A stretch of DNA of 32,166 bases from Alphaproteobacteria bacterium (GCA_004356985.1 SMXQ01000156.1:1-32166), one strand, 5' to 3'. Positions 14,712 to 23,879 are shown, counted from the first letter of the stretch. A program made the numbers and translations. The notes: generated from the letters alone by a model not told the origin.

Positions 14712-16322
14712 TCATTTTGGCGGCTGCTTGTTGGCCATCCGCGCCAGTTCCGCCCGTGCCCCGGTATAGACGACGAAATATTTGACGCGCAGTTTGATCG
14801 CCGAGCGTAAAAGCTCCTTGGCCTTGTCGCGATCACCGTGCATGAGATGGTCCTGGGCCACGAAATAGTAAGCTTCCGTGAGTTTCTCGCGGCGCTTCCG
14901 CTTGCTGCCCTTACCGGCCCGCTTTATCGCTTCGGCGCCGCTCATCCGGCCGAGGTACATCGACACCAGCGGCCCGGGCCATCTCCGGAGATCGAGCTTT
15001 TCGACCGCTTCGCGCAGCGCCGCCCGGCCATCGGCGCCGGCGCGTGAACGGGCAAGATGGAGCCACACCAGGCGGAAAAGGTCCTTGGGCAGCGCCCGCA
15101 CCGCCCGTTCCAGGTCCGGCACCGCGGCCCGGAAACGCCCCAGAAAAAAATTCGAGCGGCCGCGATTGAGATAGGCGGGCACGAAATCCGGCGTGAGACC
15201 AATCGCCGTGTCGAAATCGGCGAGGGCCAGGTCATGCTTTCCTTTCTTGCCGTGGGCCAGGCCCCGGCCGTAAAAGAAGACCCCCGTCCCCGGCTTGAGC
15301 CGGATGGCGGCGCTGAAATCCCTGATCGCCGCGTCGTGCCGGCCCCGCCGATAAAGGGCATGACCGCGACCGTACAAGACCTCGGCGGTGTTGGGCTTGA
15401 GGAGGAGGGATTCGCTGAAATCCTCGATCGCCTGGTTGAATTTACCCCTCTTGGAATGGGCCAGGCCGCGGTTGTAGTAGGCCGAGTGATCCTTCCGGTT
15501 CAGGGAAATGGCTTCGTTTAAATCCTCGATCGCCCAAGCCGGCTTACCCTTCGCGACATAGGCCAGGGCCCGGCTGCGATAAACCACCGCGGCCCGCGGC
15601 TTAAGACGAAGGGCGGAGTGGTAATCGGCGATGGCGCGGTCGAGTTCGCCCTTTTTGGCGTAGGCCTGCCCCCGGCGGTGCAGGACGGCGGCCGCCCCCG
15701 CATTGAGACCAAGGGACACGGTGTAATCTTCTATGGCGCGATCGATATCGCCCTTTTCGTCGTAGGCGATGCCCCGGTTGTAGAAGACCGAGGCGCTATG
15801 GGGGCGCAGGCGAAGGGCTTCGTTGTAATCGGTTATCGCCCGGTCCCATCGTCCCGCCTTGCCGAAAGCGACGCCCCGGCTTTGGAAGGCGGAAGCATCG
15901 CCCGGGTGGAGGCGGATAGCCTGGGAGAAGTCCCGGATCGCCAATTCGATCCGGTCCTTGGTCTTGGAGTAGATGAAGCCCCGGTTGAAATAGGCACGGG
16001 AATCGCGGGGGTTCAGGCGGATCGCCGCGCCGTAGTCCTGGATCGCCCGGTCGGTCTCGCCGCGATCGTCGAAGGCGTTGCCCCGAAGCATGAAAATAAC
16101 GGCGAGGTCCTTGCCACCGAAGCGGTTCGATTGGATGACCCGGGTGCAGGACGCGACCCTGGCGACGGGCTTGGCCCGGTGGTTTTGGCAATGCTTTATG
16201 TCCCGGTTCAAATCCCCCCAGGAGGGCGCTGCCGAAACCAGCACAGTAATCGCAATGAAGGCCGCACCGAATTTAATGAGCATGTCCCATGACCATGATA
16301 CGCAATGCTTTTCGTCGCCCAT
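14712..16322 (-). CDS. exported tetratricopeptide-repeat protein with about ten TPRs
   Basis: This 536-residue protein has an N-terminal signal sequence (LIKFGAAFIAITVLVSAAPS) and so should act in the periplasm or be membrane-anchored. From about residue 73 to 410 it has ten consecutive 34-residue TPRs, with units such as YYNRGLAHSKRGKFNQAIED. The C-terminal ~110 residues (WPGPLVSMYLGRMS, later EAYYFVAQDHLMHGDRDKAKELLRSA) match a C-terminal region found in many alphaproteobacterial TPR proteins related to NlpI. TPRs bind other proteins; the partner is unknown. The ATG at 16322 has AGGA six bases upstream; ATG 16283 would give a tighter signal peptide and remains possible. lgt is divergent. 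Confidence 0.85.
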   Translation of the reverse strand: MGDEKHCVSWSWDMLIKFGAAFIAITVLVSAAPSWGDLNRDIKHCQNHRAKPVARVASCTRVIQSNRFGGKDLAVIFMLRGNAFDDRGETDRAIQDYGAAIRLNPRDSRAYFNRGFIYSKTKDRIELAIRDFSQAIRLHPGDASAFQSRGVAFGKAGRWDRAITDYNEALRLRPHSASVFYNRGIAYDEKGDIDRAIEDYTVSLGLNAGAAAVLHRRGQAYAKKGELDRAIADYHSALRLKPRAAVVYRSRALAYVAKGKPAWAIEDLNEAISLNRKDHSAYYNRGLAHSKRGKFNQAIEDFSESLLLKPNTAEVLYGRGHALYRRGRHDAAIRDFSAAIRLKPGTGVFFYGRGLAHGKKGKHDLALADFDTAIGLTPDFVPAYLNRGRSNFFLGRFRAAVPDLERAVRALPKDLFRLVWLHLARSRAGADGRAALREAVEKLDLRRWPGPLVSMYLGRMSGAEAIKRAGKGSKRKRREKLTEAYYFVAQDHLMHGDRDKAKELLRSAIKLRVKYFVVYTGARAELARMANKQPPK

Positions 16323-16521
16323 TCAACTTCCTGTATCCACCATTTACGTTAATGATTCTTGACCTAATTAAAAAGGGCCGATTTCACCCTGGTCGAAGCC
16401 GCCCGCGCGCGGCTTGCCGGGGAATTGACCGGCCGATGGAAGATAGATTCCCTCTCGGGCTTGCGGGCGGCAAGGCGCGCTTCTATTCTCCCGGGGGTAA
16501 TTTCCGGAGTGGTCTCTACCC
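16323..16521. other. divergent intergenic region, TPR gene and lgt
   Basis: This 199-bp region should hold promoters for both flanking genes. An AT-rich stretch (about 16339-16375) includes TTGACC at 16359 on the plus strand, but the hexamer 17 bases beyond it (TTTCAC) is a poor -10. No other structure was recognised. Confidence 0.4.
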
Positions 16522-17352
16522 ATGCCCCCCTTGCTGGCCCTACCCTTTCCCACCATCGACCCGGTGATCGTGTCCCTCGGGCCGTTGGCCATCCGCTGGT
16601 ATGCGCTGTCTTACGTGGCCGGCCTGTTGATCGGATGGTGGCTCATGATGCGCCTCGCCGATCGCCCCCCGGCACCGGGCCAAGACCCCGTCGTGAGCCG
16701 GGCGATGGCCGACGATTTCCTGCTGTGGGCGACCTTGGGCGTGATCCTGGGCGGCCGGCTAGGCTACGCGCTTTTTTACAATTTCGCTTATTACCTCGAC
16801 GACCCGCTGCGAATTCTCGAGGTCTGGAAGGGCGGCATGTCGTTCCATGGCGGGCTCCTGGGCGTCACCATCGCCACCGTCCTTTTCGCGCGGCGGCGCA
16901 AAATTCCTGTCCTCGCCATGGGCGACCTGGTCTGCCTGGTCGCGCCCATCGGGCTGTTCTTCGGCCGCATCGCCAATTTCATCAACGGCGAACTTTACGG
17001 CCGGCCCAGCGACGTCCCATGGGCCATGGTGTTTCCCACCGACCCCTTGGGGCTGCCGCGCCATCCCAGCCAGCTCTACGAGGCGGCGCTGGAGGGGATC
17101 GTGCTATTGTTGATCCTGTTCCTGCTCGCCCGCTTCGCCCATGCCAGGGCGCGCCAGGGCCTGATTACCGGCGCCTTCTTTTTGGGCTATGCCTTCTTCC
17201 GCTCCCTCGCCGAGCTATTCCGGCAACCGGACGCCCATATCGGCTTTCTCACCGCCGCAACCACCATGGGGCAATGGCTGTCGGTGCCGGTTGCCGCCGC
17301 CGGGTTGGTGTTCATCTGGGTGGCGCTGACACGCCGCGCCGAGCGGTCGTGA
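16522..17352 (+). CDS. lgt: prolipoprotein diacylglyceryl transferase
   Basis: Lgt transfers diacylglycerol from phosphatidylglycerol to the lipobox cysteine of prolipoproteins, the first lipoprotein maturation step in the inner membrane. The 276-residue protein has seven or so membrane segments and the family signature GRIANFINGELYGRPSD (from residue 148), plus MSFHGGLLG with the conserved His (H109). The PG synthase gene pgsA is elsewhere in this window. The stop TGA overlaps the GTG of the next gene (GTGA), so the methyltransferase is translationally coupled, a common order in alphaproteobacteria. Confidence 0.97.
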   Translation: MPPLLALPFPTIDPVIVSLGPLAIRWYALSYVAGLLIGWWLMMRLADRPPAPGQDPVVSRAMADDFLLWATLGVILGGRLGYALFYNFAYYLDDPLRILEVWKGGMSFHGGLLGVTIATVLFARRRKIPVLAMGDLVCLVAPIGLFFGRIANFINGELYGRPSDVPWAMVFPTDPLGLPRHPSQLYEAALEGIVLLLILFLLARFAHARARQGLITGAFFLGYAFFRSLAELFRQPDAHIGFLTAATTMGQWLSVPVAAAGLVFIWVALTRRAERS

Positions 17353-18434
17353 CCCCCCTTGCCCGCGTCATCGCCGAGCAAATAGAGACCACGGGGCCGA
17401 TGCCGGTGGCCCGCTTCATGGAACTGGCGCTGAACCATCCCCAGTTCGGCTATTACCGGACCCGCGATCCCTTGGGCGCGGCCGGCGACTTCATCACGGC
17501 GCCGGAGACCAGCCAGATGTTCGGCGAGATGATCGGCCTCTGGAGCGCGGTGGCGTGGGAGGCTCTCGGCGCCCCCACCCCCTTCACCCTGGCCGAACTG
17601 GGGCCCGGCCACGGCACGCTGATGGCGGACGCACTGCGGGCCGGGCGCACCAAGCCCGGCTTTGTCGAGGCCGCCCGATTGCATCTTGTTGAAACCAGCC
17701 CGCGTTTGCGCGCCCGCCAGGCGGAAACCCTGGGCGGCTTCGATCCGGTGTTCCACGACGATGTGGCGGGCTTGCCCGACGGCCCGCTGATCGTGCTCGC
17801 CAATGAGTTTTTCGACGCCCTGCCGGTGCGCCAACTGGTCGCCACCGAGGGGGGGTGGGCCGAGCGCTGCATCGATCGCCAACCCGGCGGCGACGGCGGC
17901 TTCACCTTCACCATGGGGGACCAGGCCCCGGTGGCGGACCTGCCGCCCATTGCCGCCCCGGGGGCGGCGCCCGGCACCATCTTCGAAGTATCCCCCGCGG
18001 CCCAGGCCGTCGCCGGCGAACTCGGCGGCCGCTGCGCGCGCGCGCCGGGGGCGGTGTTGATCATCGATTACGGCCACGCGGCGGTGGCGATGGGGGAGAC
18101 CCTTCAGGCCGTGCGCGGGCACCGATATGCCGATCCCCTGTCCGATCCGGGCACCGCGGACCTGACCGCCCATGTCGATTTCGGCGCCCTTGGCCGGTGT
18201 GCGCGCGACGCCGGGGCCACCGTCTTCGGGCCCATCGGCCAAGGGCGGTTTCTCTTGTCGTTGGGGATCGCGGCGCGGGCGAAACGGCTGATGGCGGCGG
18301 CAAGCGCCCAACAGGCCGACGACATCGAGGCCGCGTTCCAGCGCTTGCTCGCGCCTTCGGAAATGGGCAATCTGTTCAAGGTGATGGCATTGGCCTCCCC
18401 GGACGCCGAAGCCCTGCCTGGATTTACCGCATAA
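17349..18434 (+). CDS. SAM-dependent methyltransferase, NDUFAF7/MidA family
   Basis: This 361-residue protein belongs to the DUF185/NDUFAF7 (MidA) family. It has the family block GDFITAPETSQMFGE (46-60), the SAM-binding loop LAELGPGHGTLM (from 81), LANEFFDALPVRQ, and an acidic DYGHA strand. The mitochondrial member dimethylates an arginine of complex I subunit NDUFS2. Whether the bacterial protein has that role is inference, although alphaproteobacteria carry the closest bacterial complex I. The start is GTG 17349, overlapping the lgt stop by four bases. A longer open frame continues upstream out of lgt's frame and is not coding there. pgeF follows after 18 bp. Confidence 0.9.
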   Translation: MTPLARVIAEQIETTGPMPVARFMELALNHPQFGYYRTRDPLGAAGDFITAPETSQMFGEMIGLWSAVAWEALGAPTPFTLAELGPGHGTLMADALRAGRTKPGFVEAARLHLVETSPRLRARQAETLGGFDPVFHDDVAGLPDGPLIVLANEFFDALPVRQLVATEGGWAERCIDRQPGGDGGFTFTMGDQAPVADLPPIAAPGAAPGTIFEVSPAAQAVAGELGGRCARAPGAVLIIDYGHAAVAMGETLQAVRGHRYADPLSDPGTADLTAHVDFGALGRCARDAGATVFGPIGQGRFLLSLGIAARAKRLMAAASAQQADDIEAAFQRLLAPSEMGNLFKVMALASPDAEALPGFTA

Positions 18435-18452
18435 CCGCTATCCCGCCACGCG

Positions 18453-19247
18453 ATGCCCATGGACCAATCCCTCCCCCCCGTCATCCGCGACCCCCGCCTG
18501 GACGCCCATGACGGCCTGGTTCATGGTTTCTTCAGCCGCGCGGGCGGGCTCAGCACCGGCATCTATGCCTCGCTCAACACCGGGCCGGGTTCCGCCGACA
18601 CGGCCGCCAATGTCGCCGCCAACCGCGACCGTGCCGGCGCCGCTCTCGGCCTCGGGCGGGGGCGCATCATCACCGCCCATCAAACCCATTCCGCCGACGT
18701 GGTGACGGTGGAGACCCCCTGGCAGATGGGCGCGGCGCCCCGCGCCGACGGGCTGGTCACCCGGGTGCCGGGGTGGGGCCTGGGGGTATTGGCCGCCGAC
18801 TGCGCCCCGGTCCTGTTGGCCGACAACGAAGCGCGCGTCATCGCCACGGTCCATGCCGGCTGGCGCGGCGCCCTGGCCGGCGTGATCCAGGCCACGGTCG
18901 ACGCCATGGTGGCGCTGGGCGCCCGGCCGCGCCGGCTCACCGCGGCCATCGGGCCCTGTATCGGCCAGCCCTCCTACGAGGTCGGCGCGGAATTCCCCGC
19001 GCCTTTCCTCGACCAAAATCCCGCCAACCAGGTTTTTTTTCGTGCAGCGCCCAGGGAAGCCCATTACCTTTTCGATCTGGGCGGCTTTGTCGCGGCGTGT
19101 CTGGTTCGCGCCGGGCTGAGGCCGGTGCCGCCGTCCACCCTGGACACCTGCGTCCTCAAGGACCGGTTTTTCAGTTACCGGCGTTCGGTCCTCGACGGCG
19201 AGCCCGATTATGGGCGCAACATATCGGTGATCGCGCTTTCGGAATGA
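18453..19247 (+). CDS. pgeF: multicopper-oxidase-like purine nucleoside phosphorylase / peptidoglycan editing factor PgeF
   Basis: The YfiH/LACC1/PgeF family contains a Zn-binding site and has been shown to act on adenosine and related nucleosides; in E. coli PgeF also prevents mis-incorporation of amino acids into peptidoglycan. The 264-residue protein has all family blocks: HGFFSRAGGLSTGIYASLN at the start, AHQTHSADVV (metal His H79), LAADCAPVLLAD (C117), TVHAGWRGALAG (H134) and AIGPCIGQPSYEVG. A second conserved cysteine block follows (STLDTCVLKDRFFSYRR). Which activity matters here cannot be told. It lies in the lgt-methyltransferase-pgeF-lipoprotein cluster. Confidence 0.92.
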   Translation: MPMDQSLPPVIRDPRLDAHDGLVHGFFSRAGGLSTGIYASLNTGPGSADTAANVAANRDRAGAALGLGRGRIITAHQTHSADVVTVETPWQMGAAPRADGLVTRVPGWGLGVLAADCAPVLLADNEARVIATVHAGWRGALAGVIQATVDAMVALGARPRRLTAAIGPCIGQPSYEVGAEFPAPFLDQNPANQVFFRAAPREAHYLFDLGGFVAACLVRAGLRPVPPSTLDTCVLKDRFFSYRRSVLDGEPDYGRNISVIALSE

Positions 19248-19306
19248 GCCCATGCCCCACATGATCCATTTCATCACCGCCCTGGTCCTTGGCCTCATGG
19301 TGAGCT

Positions 19307-20206
19307 GTGTTCTTATCTAGATTTATCTTACCCGCGCCGGCGGCGCGCTGGGCGGCCATGGTCGCCTGTCTTTCGGTGGCGGCCTGCGGCGCCCTGCCGC
19401 AGCCGTTTTCCCGTGATGGGGACGTCGACAACCCCTTGCTGGCGCCGGGTGCGCACGCCGGCATCAACGTCGTCACGGTGGCGGGAACGCCCCATGGCAA
19501 ATTGATTGCCAGGGAAGTCGCCCAGGCCTTCCGTGACGAGGACTTTGCCGCCCAGGCACAGCCCGGCCTGAGCGCCGGGTATACCCTGGTGGGCCGGGCC
19601 ACCATCGGGCCGGCCAAGATCAAGGCCAAAACCCGGGTACGGCTGCTCTGGCTGGTTCTCAATCTCCGGGGCCGGCCCGGCGGCATCCACCACCAGGAAC
19701 TCACGGTCGACCGCGCCGCCTGGGATCGGGCCGAGGCGCCTCTTTTCAAACGCCTGGCCCGGGACGCGGTCGCGGGCTTGGCGCCGCTGATCTCCGGCGC
19801 CCGCAACATCCCCGTCACCGAGACCCAGTCGATCACCGTCTTCGACGTCGACGGCGCCCCTGGGGACGGCCGCGTCGCCCTGCGCCGGTCGCTTGCCTTC
19901 GAGCTCAGGAAACTGGGTTACCGCGTCGCCGAATCCGTCGTCCGCGGCGCCACGCCCATGGTGATTCTGGGCGCCGTCAAGATCACCCCCGCCGACAAGG
20001 GCGCCACCCAGCGCGTCGAGATCACCTGGACGGTTCTGGCCGCCGGGGGCCGTGTCCTCGGCACCACCAAACAGATCAATCATGTGAAATCGGGTAGCCT
20101 TACCCGCTTTTGGGGCGTCACCGCGGCGCTGGCGGCGCGGGCCGCGGCGCCGGGAATCACCAAGATCATCGGCGGCGCGGCGACGGCCCCGCCCGCCGCG
20201 CCATAA
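19307..20206 (+). CDS. putative lipoprotein of unknown function
   Basis: This 299-residue protein starts with GTG 19307 and has a signal peptide ending in a lipobox (LSVAACGAL, lipidated Cys at 27), so it should be a lipoprotein processed by the Lgt encoded upstream. An in-frame stop lies two codons before the GTG, which fixes the start within a codon or two. The mature part appears mixed alpha/beta with two related halves: each has a segment like VARALRxEFxKxGY preceded by a short strand. That pattern recalls periplasmic proteins that bind another molecule, but I do not recognise the family. This gene is regularly found at this position (pgeF-lipoprotein-prs) in alphaproteobacteria. Confidence 0.75.
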   Translation: MFLSRFILPAPAARWAAMVACLSVAACGALPQPFSRDGDVDNPLLAPGAHAGINVVTVAGTPHGKLIAREVAQAFRDEDFAAQAQPGLSAGYTLVGRATIGPAKIKAKTRVRLLWLVLNLRGRPGGIHHQELTVDRAAWDRAEAPLFKRLARDAVAGLAPLISGARNIPVTETQSITVFDVDGAPGDGRVALRRSLAFELRKLGYRVAESVVRGATPMVILGAVKITPADKGATQRVEITWTVLAAGGRVLGTTKQINHVKSGSLTRFWGVTAALAARAAAPGITKIIGGAATAPPAAP

Positions 20207-20231
20207 TCACACCGCCGGCTCTAGACAGGCG

Positions 20232-20260
20232 TTGCCACGTCTTAGCCTCGCTGATAGAGT
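20232..20260 (+). promoter_or_regulatory. sigma70-like promoter for prs
   Basis: TTGCCA (20232-20237), a 17-base spacer and TAGAGT (20255-20260) match the consensus at five and four positions. The predicted start is about 75 bp before the prs ATG, and the leader holds a perfect 6-bp GC hairpin (CCGGGG at 20295, CCCCGG at 20304). Confidence 0.45.
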
Positions 20261-20342
20261 GCGCGCGCCCGGCGAGGGGGACGGCGGCGGGTCTCCGGGG
20301 CAACCCCGGCAGATGCCCAATTCGTTTTACTCAGGGCAAAAA

Positions 20343-21275
20343 ATGAAGCTGATTTCGTGTAATTCCAACCGGCCACTGGCGGAAGCCATGGGGGCGTGCC
20401 TCCGGATGCGCCTGACCCAAGCCGACGTGCGCCGATTCTCGGATATGGAGATCTACGTGGAGATCCTGGAGAACGTCCGCGGCGAGGACGTCTTCGTGAT
20501 CCAGTCCACGTCATTTCCCACCAACGACAACCTCATGGAATTGCTGATCATGCTGGACGCGCTGAAGCGCGGTTCGGCACGCCGCATTACCGCCGTTATC
20601 CCCTATTTCGGCTATGCCCGCCAAGACCGCAAGACGGCGCCCCGGGCCCCCATCTCGGCCAAACTCGTGGCCAACCTGATCACCACCGCCGGCGCCGACA
20701 GGGTTCTCACCCTGGATCTGCATGCCGGCCAGATACAGGGCTTTTTCGACATCCCGGTGGACAACCTCTATGCCGAGCCGGATTTTTCCAAGGATATCCG
20801 GTCCCGCTACGACGGCGAGCCGATCACCGTGGTGTCGCCGGACATCGGCGGCGTGCTGCGCGCCCGCGGCATGGCGCGGCGGCTCGATGCCGACCTGGCC
20901 ATCATCGACAAGCGCCGGGAAAGGGCGGGCGTATCGGAAGTCATGAATATCATCGGCGACGTCAAGGACCGTTGCTGCATCATGATCGACGACATCGTCG
21001 ATTCCGCGGGCACCTTGTGCAATGCCGCCCAGGCCCTGACCGAGGCCGGCGCCAAGAGCGTTGCCGCCTACGTGACCCACGGGGTGCTGTCCGGCGACGC
21101 GGTGGGGCGGGTGTCGGCCTCGTCCCTGGAAAAACTGGTGGTCACCGATTCGATCCTGGTGACCGAGGCGGTGCGGCTTTCCAATACCATCGAACAGCTC
21201 ACCATTGCCCCGTTGATGGCCGACGCCGTCAGCCGAATCAGCGACGAAAGCTCGATTTCCAGCCTGTTCGACTAA
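20343..21275 (+). CDS. prs: ribose-phosphate pyrophosphokinase
   Basis: Prs makes PRPP from ribose 5-phosphate and ATP, feeding purine, pyrimidine, histidine, tryptophan and NAD synthesis. From the ATG at 20343 the protein is 310 residues, typical of class I enzymes. It shows the ATP-site block [12 protein letters not shown] (87-98), [14 protein letters not shown] (D125), the VVSPDIGGV strand, the flexible loop with IIDKRRE (K190) and the PRPP-binding [11 protein letters not shown] (215-225). An in-frame extension upstream reads into the leader and is unlikely to be translated. rplY follows 105 bp later, and a lipoprotein gene precedes it. Confidence 0.96.
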   Translation: MKLISCNSNRPLAEAMGACLRMRLTQADVRRFSDMEIYVEILENVRGEDVFVIQSTSFPTNDNLMELLIMLDALKRGSARRITAVIPYFGYARQDRKTAPRAPISAKLVANLITTAGADRVLTLDLHAGQIQGFFDIPVDNLYAEPDFSKDIRSRYDGEPITVVSPDIGGVLRARGMARRLDADLAIIDKRRERAGVSEVMNIIGDVKDRCCIMIDDIVDSAGTLCNAAQALTEAGAKSVAAYVTHGVLSGDAVGRVSASSLEKLVVTDSILVTEAVRLSNTIEQLTIAPLMADAVSRISDESSISSLFD

Positions 21276-21380
21276 AAATCGCATTCCGCACTGTTCAAAT
21301 CCGGCGATTTGCCGTATAGGAACCCGCGCAAACGCGACGGCACCCCTGGAGGCCGGCGCTCGAACCAGGAGACATGACCC

Positions 21381-22118
21381 ATGGCCGACGTCAATTCGCT
21401 CATCGCGCGCGCCAGGGACCGGGCCGGGAAGGGGGCCGCCCGGGCCATACGCCGCGAAGGATCCATCCCCGCCGTCATTTACGGCGGCAAGGAATCCCCC
21501 ATCATCATCTCTTTGGACACCAAGGGGCTCCACCGTCAGTTGGCGCAAACGGGGTTCTTCACCACGCTCACCGATATCGACCTCGACGGCACGGCGCACC
21601 GGGTATTGGCCCGCGACGTGCAATACCATCCGGTCACCGACCAGCCGATGCATGTGGACTTCCTGCGGGTTTCGGAAAGCACGCAAATCACCGTGGCGGT
21701 CCCGGTGGTGTTCGAGAACGAAGAGGAATGCCCGGGCCTGCGCCGGGGCGGCGTGCTCAACATCGTGCGCCACGAGGTGGAGGTCGTCTGCCGCGCCGAC
21801 GCCATCCCCCATGCGCTCATGGCCAACCTCGCCGAGCTCGAAATCGGCGACAGCATCCATATCTCCATGATCGGGCTTCCCGACGGGGTGGTGCCGACCA
21901 TCGCCGACCGCGACTTCACCGTGGCCACCATCGCCGCGCCCACGGTGGTGCGCGACGAGGCCCTTGAGGCCGCCGCCGCCGAGGGCGAGGAAGTCGAAGA
22001 GGGCGAAGAGGACATCGCCGCCGAAGGCGAAGAAGGTGCCAAGGCCGAAGGCGAAGAGGGCGCCGCCGCCGAAGGCGAAGAGAAGGGCGACAGCAAGGGC
22101 GGCGGCAAGGGCGCCTGA
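21381..22118 (+). CDS. rplY: 50S ribosomal protein bL25 (Ctc/TL5 type)
   Basis: This is the long form of bL25, which binds 5S rRNA and is associated with stress. The 245-residue protein has the N-terminal L25 domain (GKGAARAIRREGSIPAVIYG at 17-36) and the C-terminal TL5 beta domain (about 96-185, ending ADRDFTVATIAAP). It adds a ~50-residue Glu/Gly/Ala-rich tail built from three 8-residue repeats. AGGAG lies nine bases before the ATG. It is followed after 27 bp by pth, the usual bacterial partner. A candidate promoter between prs and rplY has TATAGG at 21315 but a weak -35. Confidence 0.96.
   Translation: MADVNSLIARARDRAGKGAARAIRREGSIPAVIYGGKESPIIISLDTKGLHRQLAQTGFFTTLTDIDLDGTAHRVLARDVQYHPVTDQPMHVDFLRVSESTQITVAVPVVFENEEECPGLRRGGVLNIVRHEVEVVCRADAIPHALMANLAELEIGDSIHISMIGLPDGVVPTIADRDFTVATIAAPTVVRDEALEAAAAEGEEVEEGEEDIAAEGEEGAKAEGEEGAAAEGEEKGDSKGGGKGA
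22020..22085 (+). repeat. three tandem 24-bp repeats in the acidic tail of rplY
   Basis: GCCGAAGGCGAAGA recurs at 22020, 22044 and 22068, giving a 24-bp period. The encoded unit is AEGEEG followed by two small or charged residues. The third unit is partly diverged. Confidence 0.8.
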
Positions 22119-22145
22119 GCCTCCCGGTTCCAGGGATCTTGAGCC

Positions 22146-22763
22146 ATGCATCTGCTGGTGGGGCTGGGCAACCCCGGCGCAAAGCACAGCCGCAACCGGC
22201 ATAACATCGGCTTCATGGCGGTGGACGAAATCGTCCGCCGCCATTCCTTTGGCCCCTGGCGCAAGCGCTTCGAGGGCCGATGCGCCGAAGGGAATTTCGA
22301 CGGCGAAAAGATCCTGGCCCTCAAGCCCGATACCTTCATGAACGAATCGGGACGCGCGGTGGGGGCGGCGGTGCGTTTCTACAAGCTCGAACCCGGCGAT
22401 CTCACCGTCATCCACGACGAGATCGACCTGGCGCCGGAAAAGGTGCGCTTCAAGTTGGGCGGCGGCCATGCCGGCCATAACGGAATCCGCGACATCGCCG
22501 CCCATATCGGCGCCGATTTCGCGCGGGTCAGGATCGGCGTCGGCCACCCCGGCTTGAAAGACCGGGTGACGGGCCACGTGCTCGACGATTTTTCCAAGGC
22601 GGAATTGCAATGGGTGGCGCCGCTGCTGGCGGCCATTGCCGAGGCCGCCCCGCGCCTGGCCGCGGGGGACGGCGCCGGGTTCTCCAATCGCCTGGCCATG
22701 ATCCTCGCGCCCAAGGAAGCCGAGCCGCCCGCCCAGCATCCCGGCGGCCGGGACTCCGGCTGA
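22146..22763 (+). CDS. pth: peptidyl-tRNA hydrolase
   Basis: Pth cleaves peptidyl-tRNAs released from stalled ribosomes. The 205-residue protein has all catalytic residues of the family: N9 (VGLGNPG), H19 (RHNIGF), N66 (TFMNESG), D91 (IHDEIDL) and N112 (GHNGIRD), with KLGGGHAGHNG between them. The C-terminal ~20 residues extend beyond the fold and are Pro/Ala-rich. Its stop overlaps the ATG of ychF by one base (TGATG), so the two are coupled. Confidence 0.97.
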   Translation: MHLLVGLGNPGAKHSRNRHNIGFMAVDEIVRRHSFGPWRKRFEGRCAEGNFDGEKILALKPDTFMNESGRAVGAAVRFYKLEPGDLTVIHDEIDLAPEKVRFKLGGGHAGHNGIRDIAAHIGADFARVRIGVGHPGLKDRVTGHVLDDFSKAELQWVAPLLAAIAEAAPRLAAGDGAGFSNRLAMILAPKEAEPPAQHPGGRDSG

Positions 22764-23863
22764 TGGGCTTCAACTGCGGCATCGTCGGGCTTCCCAACGT
22801 CGGCAAGTCGACGCTGTTCAACGCGTTGACCGCGACGGCGGCGGCCGACGCCGCGAATTACCCGTTCTGCACCATCGAACCCAATACCGGCCAGGTCACG
22901 GTACCCGATCCGCGCCTGGAGAAACTTGCCGCGCTGGCCGGCTCTGACCGCATCGTTCCCACCCATCTGGAGTTCGTCGATATCGCCGGCCTGGTGGCGG
23001 GCGCGAGCCGCGGCGAGGGCCTGGGCAACCAGTTCCTCGGCCATATCCGCGCGGTCGACGCCATCGTTCATGTGCTGCGGTGTTTCGAGGATGACGACGT
23101 CACCCATGTCGCCGGCTTGGTGGACCCGGTGGCCGACGCCCAGGTGGTCGACACCGAACTGATGCTGGCCGACCTCGAAAGCCTGGAACGGCGCGCCGAA
23201 GGGCTGACCAAACGGGCCCGGGGGGCGGACCGGGAGGCGGCGGCGACCCTGGCCCTCGCGGAGCGGGCGATCGCCGTCTTGAGGGACGGCACCCCGGCCC
23301 GCGCGCTGGACCTCGGGGCCCTGGAAAAGCCCCTCTTCCGCGCCCTGCAACTGCTGACCGCAAAACCGGTGCTCTATGTCTGCAACGTCGACGAGGGCGC
23401 GGCCAAGGGCGGCAATGCCATGACCGAGGCCGTCGCCGCCATGGCGGCGACCCAAGGTGCCGGGATGGTCATCATATCGGCGGCCATCGAGGCGGAGGTG
23501 GCCGAGCTTGGCGACGCCAAGGAGCGCGCCGCCTTCCTGGCCGAGATGGGGTTGGAGGAACCCGGGCTCAACCGCTTGATCCGCGAGGGCTACCGCCTTC
23601 TAGGCCTGATCACCTTTTTCACCGCCGCACCCAACGAAACCCGCGCCTGGACCGTGCCGGCGGGCACCCGGGCGCCCCAGGCGGCGGGGTGCATCCATAC
23701 CGATTTCGAACGCGGCTTCATCGCCGCCGACACCATCGGCTTCGACGATTACGTCGCCCTGGGCGGCGAACAGGCGGCCAAGGCAGCGGGCAAGATGCGC
23801 ACCGAGGGCAAGGATTACGTGCTTGCCGAGGCCGACGTCATCGAGTTCAAATTCAACGTCTGA
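22763..23863 (+). CDS. ychF: redox-regulated ATPase YchF (OLA1 family)
   Basis: YchF is an OBG-family P-loop protein that prefers ATP and binds ribosomes; it is linked to the oxidative-stress response. The 366-residue protein starts at the ATG overlapping the pth stop. It has the P-loop GLPNVGKST (9-17), the second switch DIAGLVAGASRGEGLGNQFL (from 73), the NVDE motif that replaces the GTPase NKxD (208-211), and a C-terminal TGS domain (GCIHTDFERGFIAAD, near 306-320). Confidence 0.97.
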   Translation: MGFNCGIVGLPNVGKSTLFNALTATAAADAANYPFCTIEPNTGQVTVPDPRLEKLAALAGSDRIVPTHLEFVDIAGLVAGASRGEGLGNQFLGHIRAVDAIVHVLRCFEDDDVTHVAGLVDPVADAQVVDTELMLADLESLERRAEGLTKRARGADREAAATLALAERAIAVLRDGTPARALDLGALEKPLFRALQLLTAKPVLYVCNVDEGAAKGGNAMTEAVAAMAATQGAGMVIISAAIEAEVAELGDAKERAAFLAEMGLEEPGLNRLIREGYRLLGLITFFTAAPNETRAWTVPAGTRAPQAAGCIHTDFERGFIAADTIGFDDYVALGGEQAAKAAGKMRTEGKDYVLAEADVIEFKFNV

Positions 23864-23879
23864 CGGTCCCGCCAGGCAA

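Noticed and set aside
16425-17348. Upstream part of the long frame that ends in the MidA-like methyltransferase
   Set aside because: This part is Arg/Pro-rich and overlaps lgt in another frame; the methyltransferase begins at GTG 17349.
20511-22739. 742-residue minus-strand open frame
   Set aside because: It lies antisense to prs, rplY and pth, all of which are clearly real, and has a composition typical of shadow frames.
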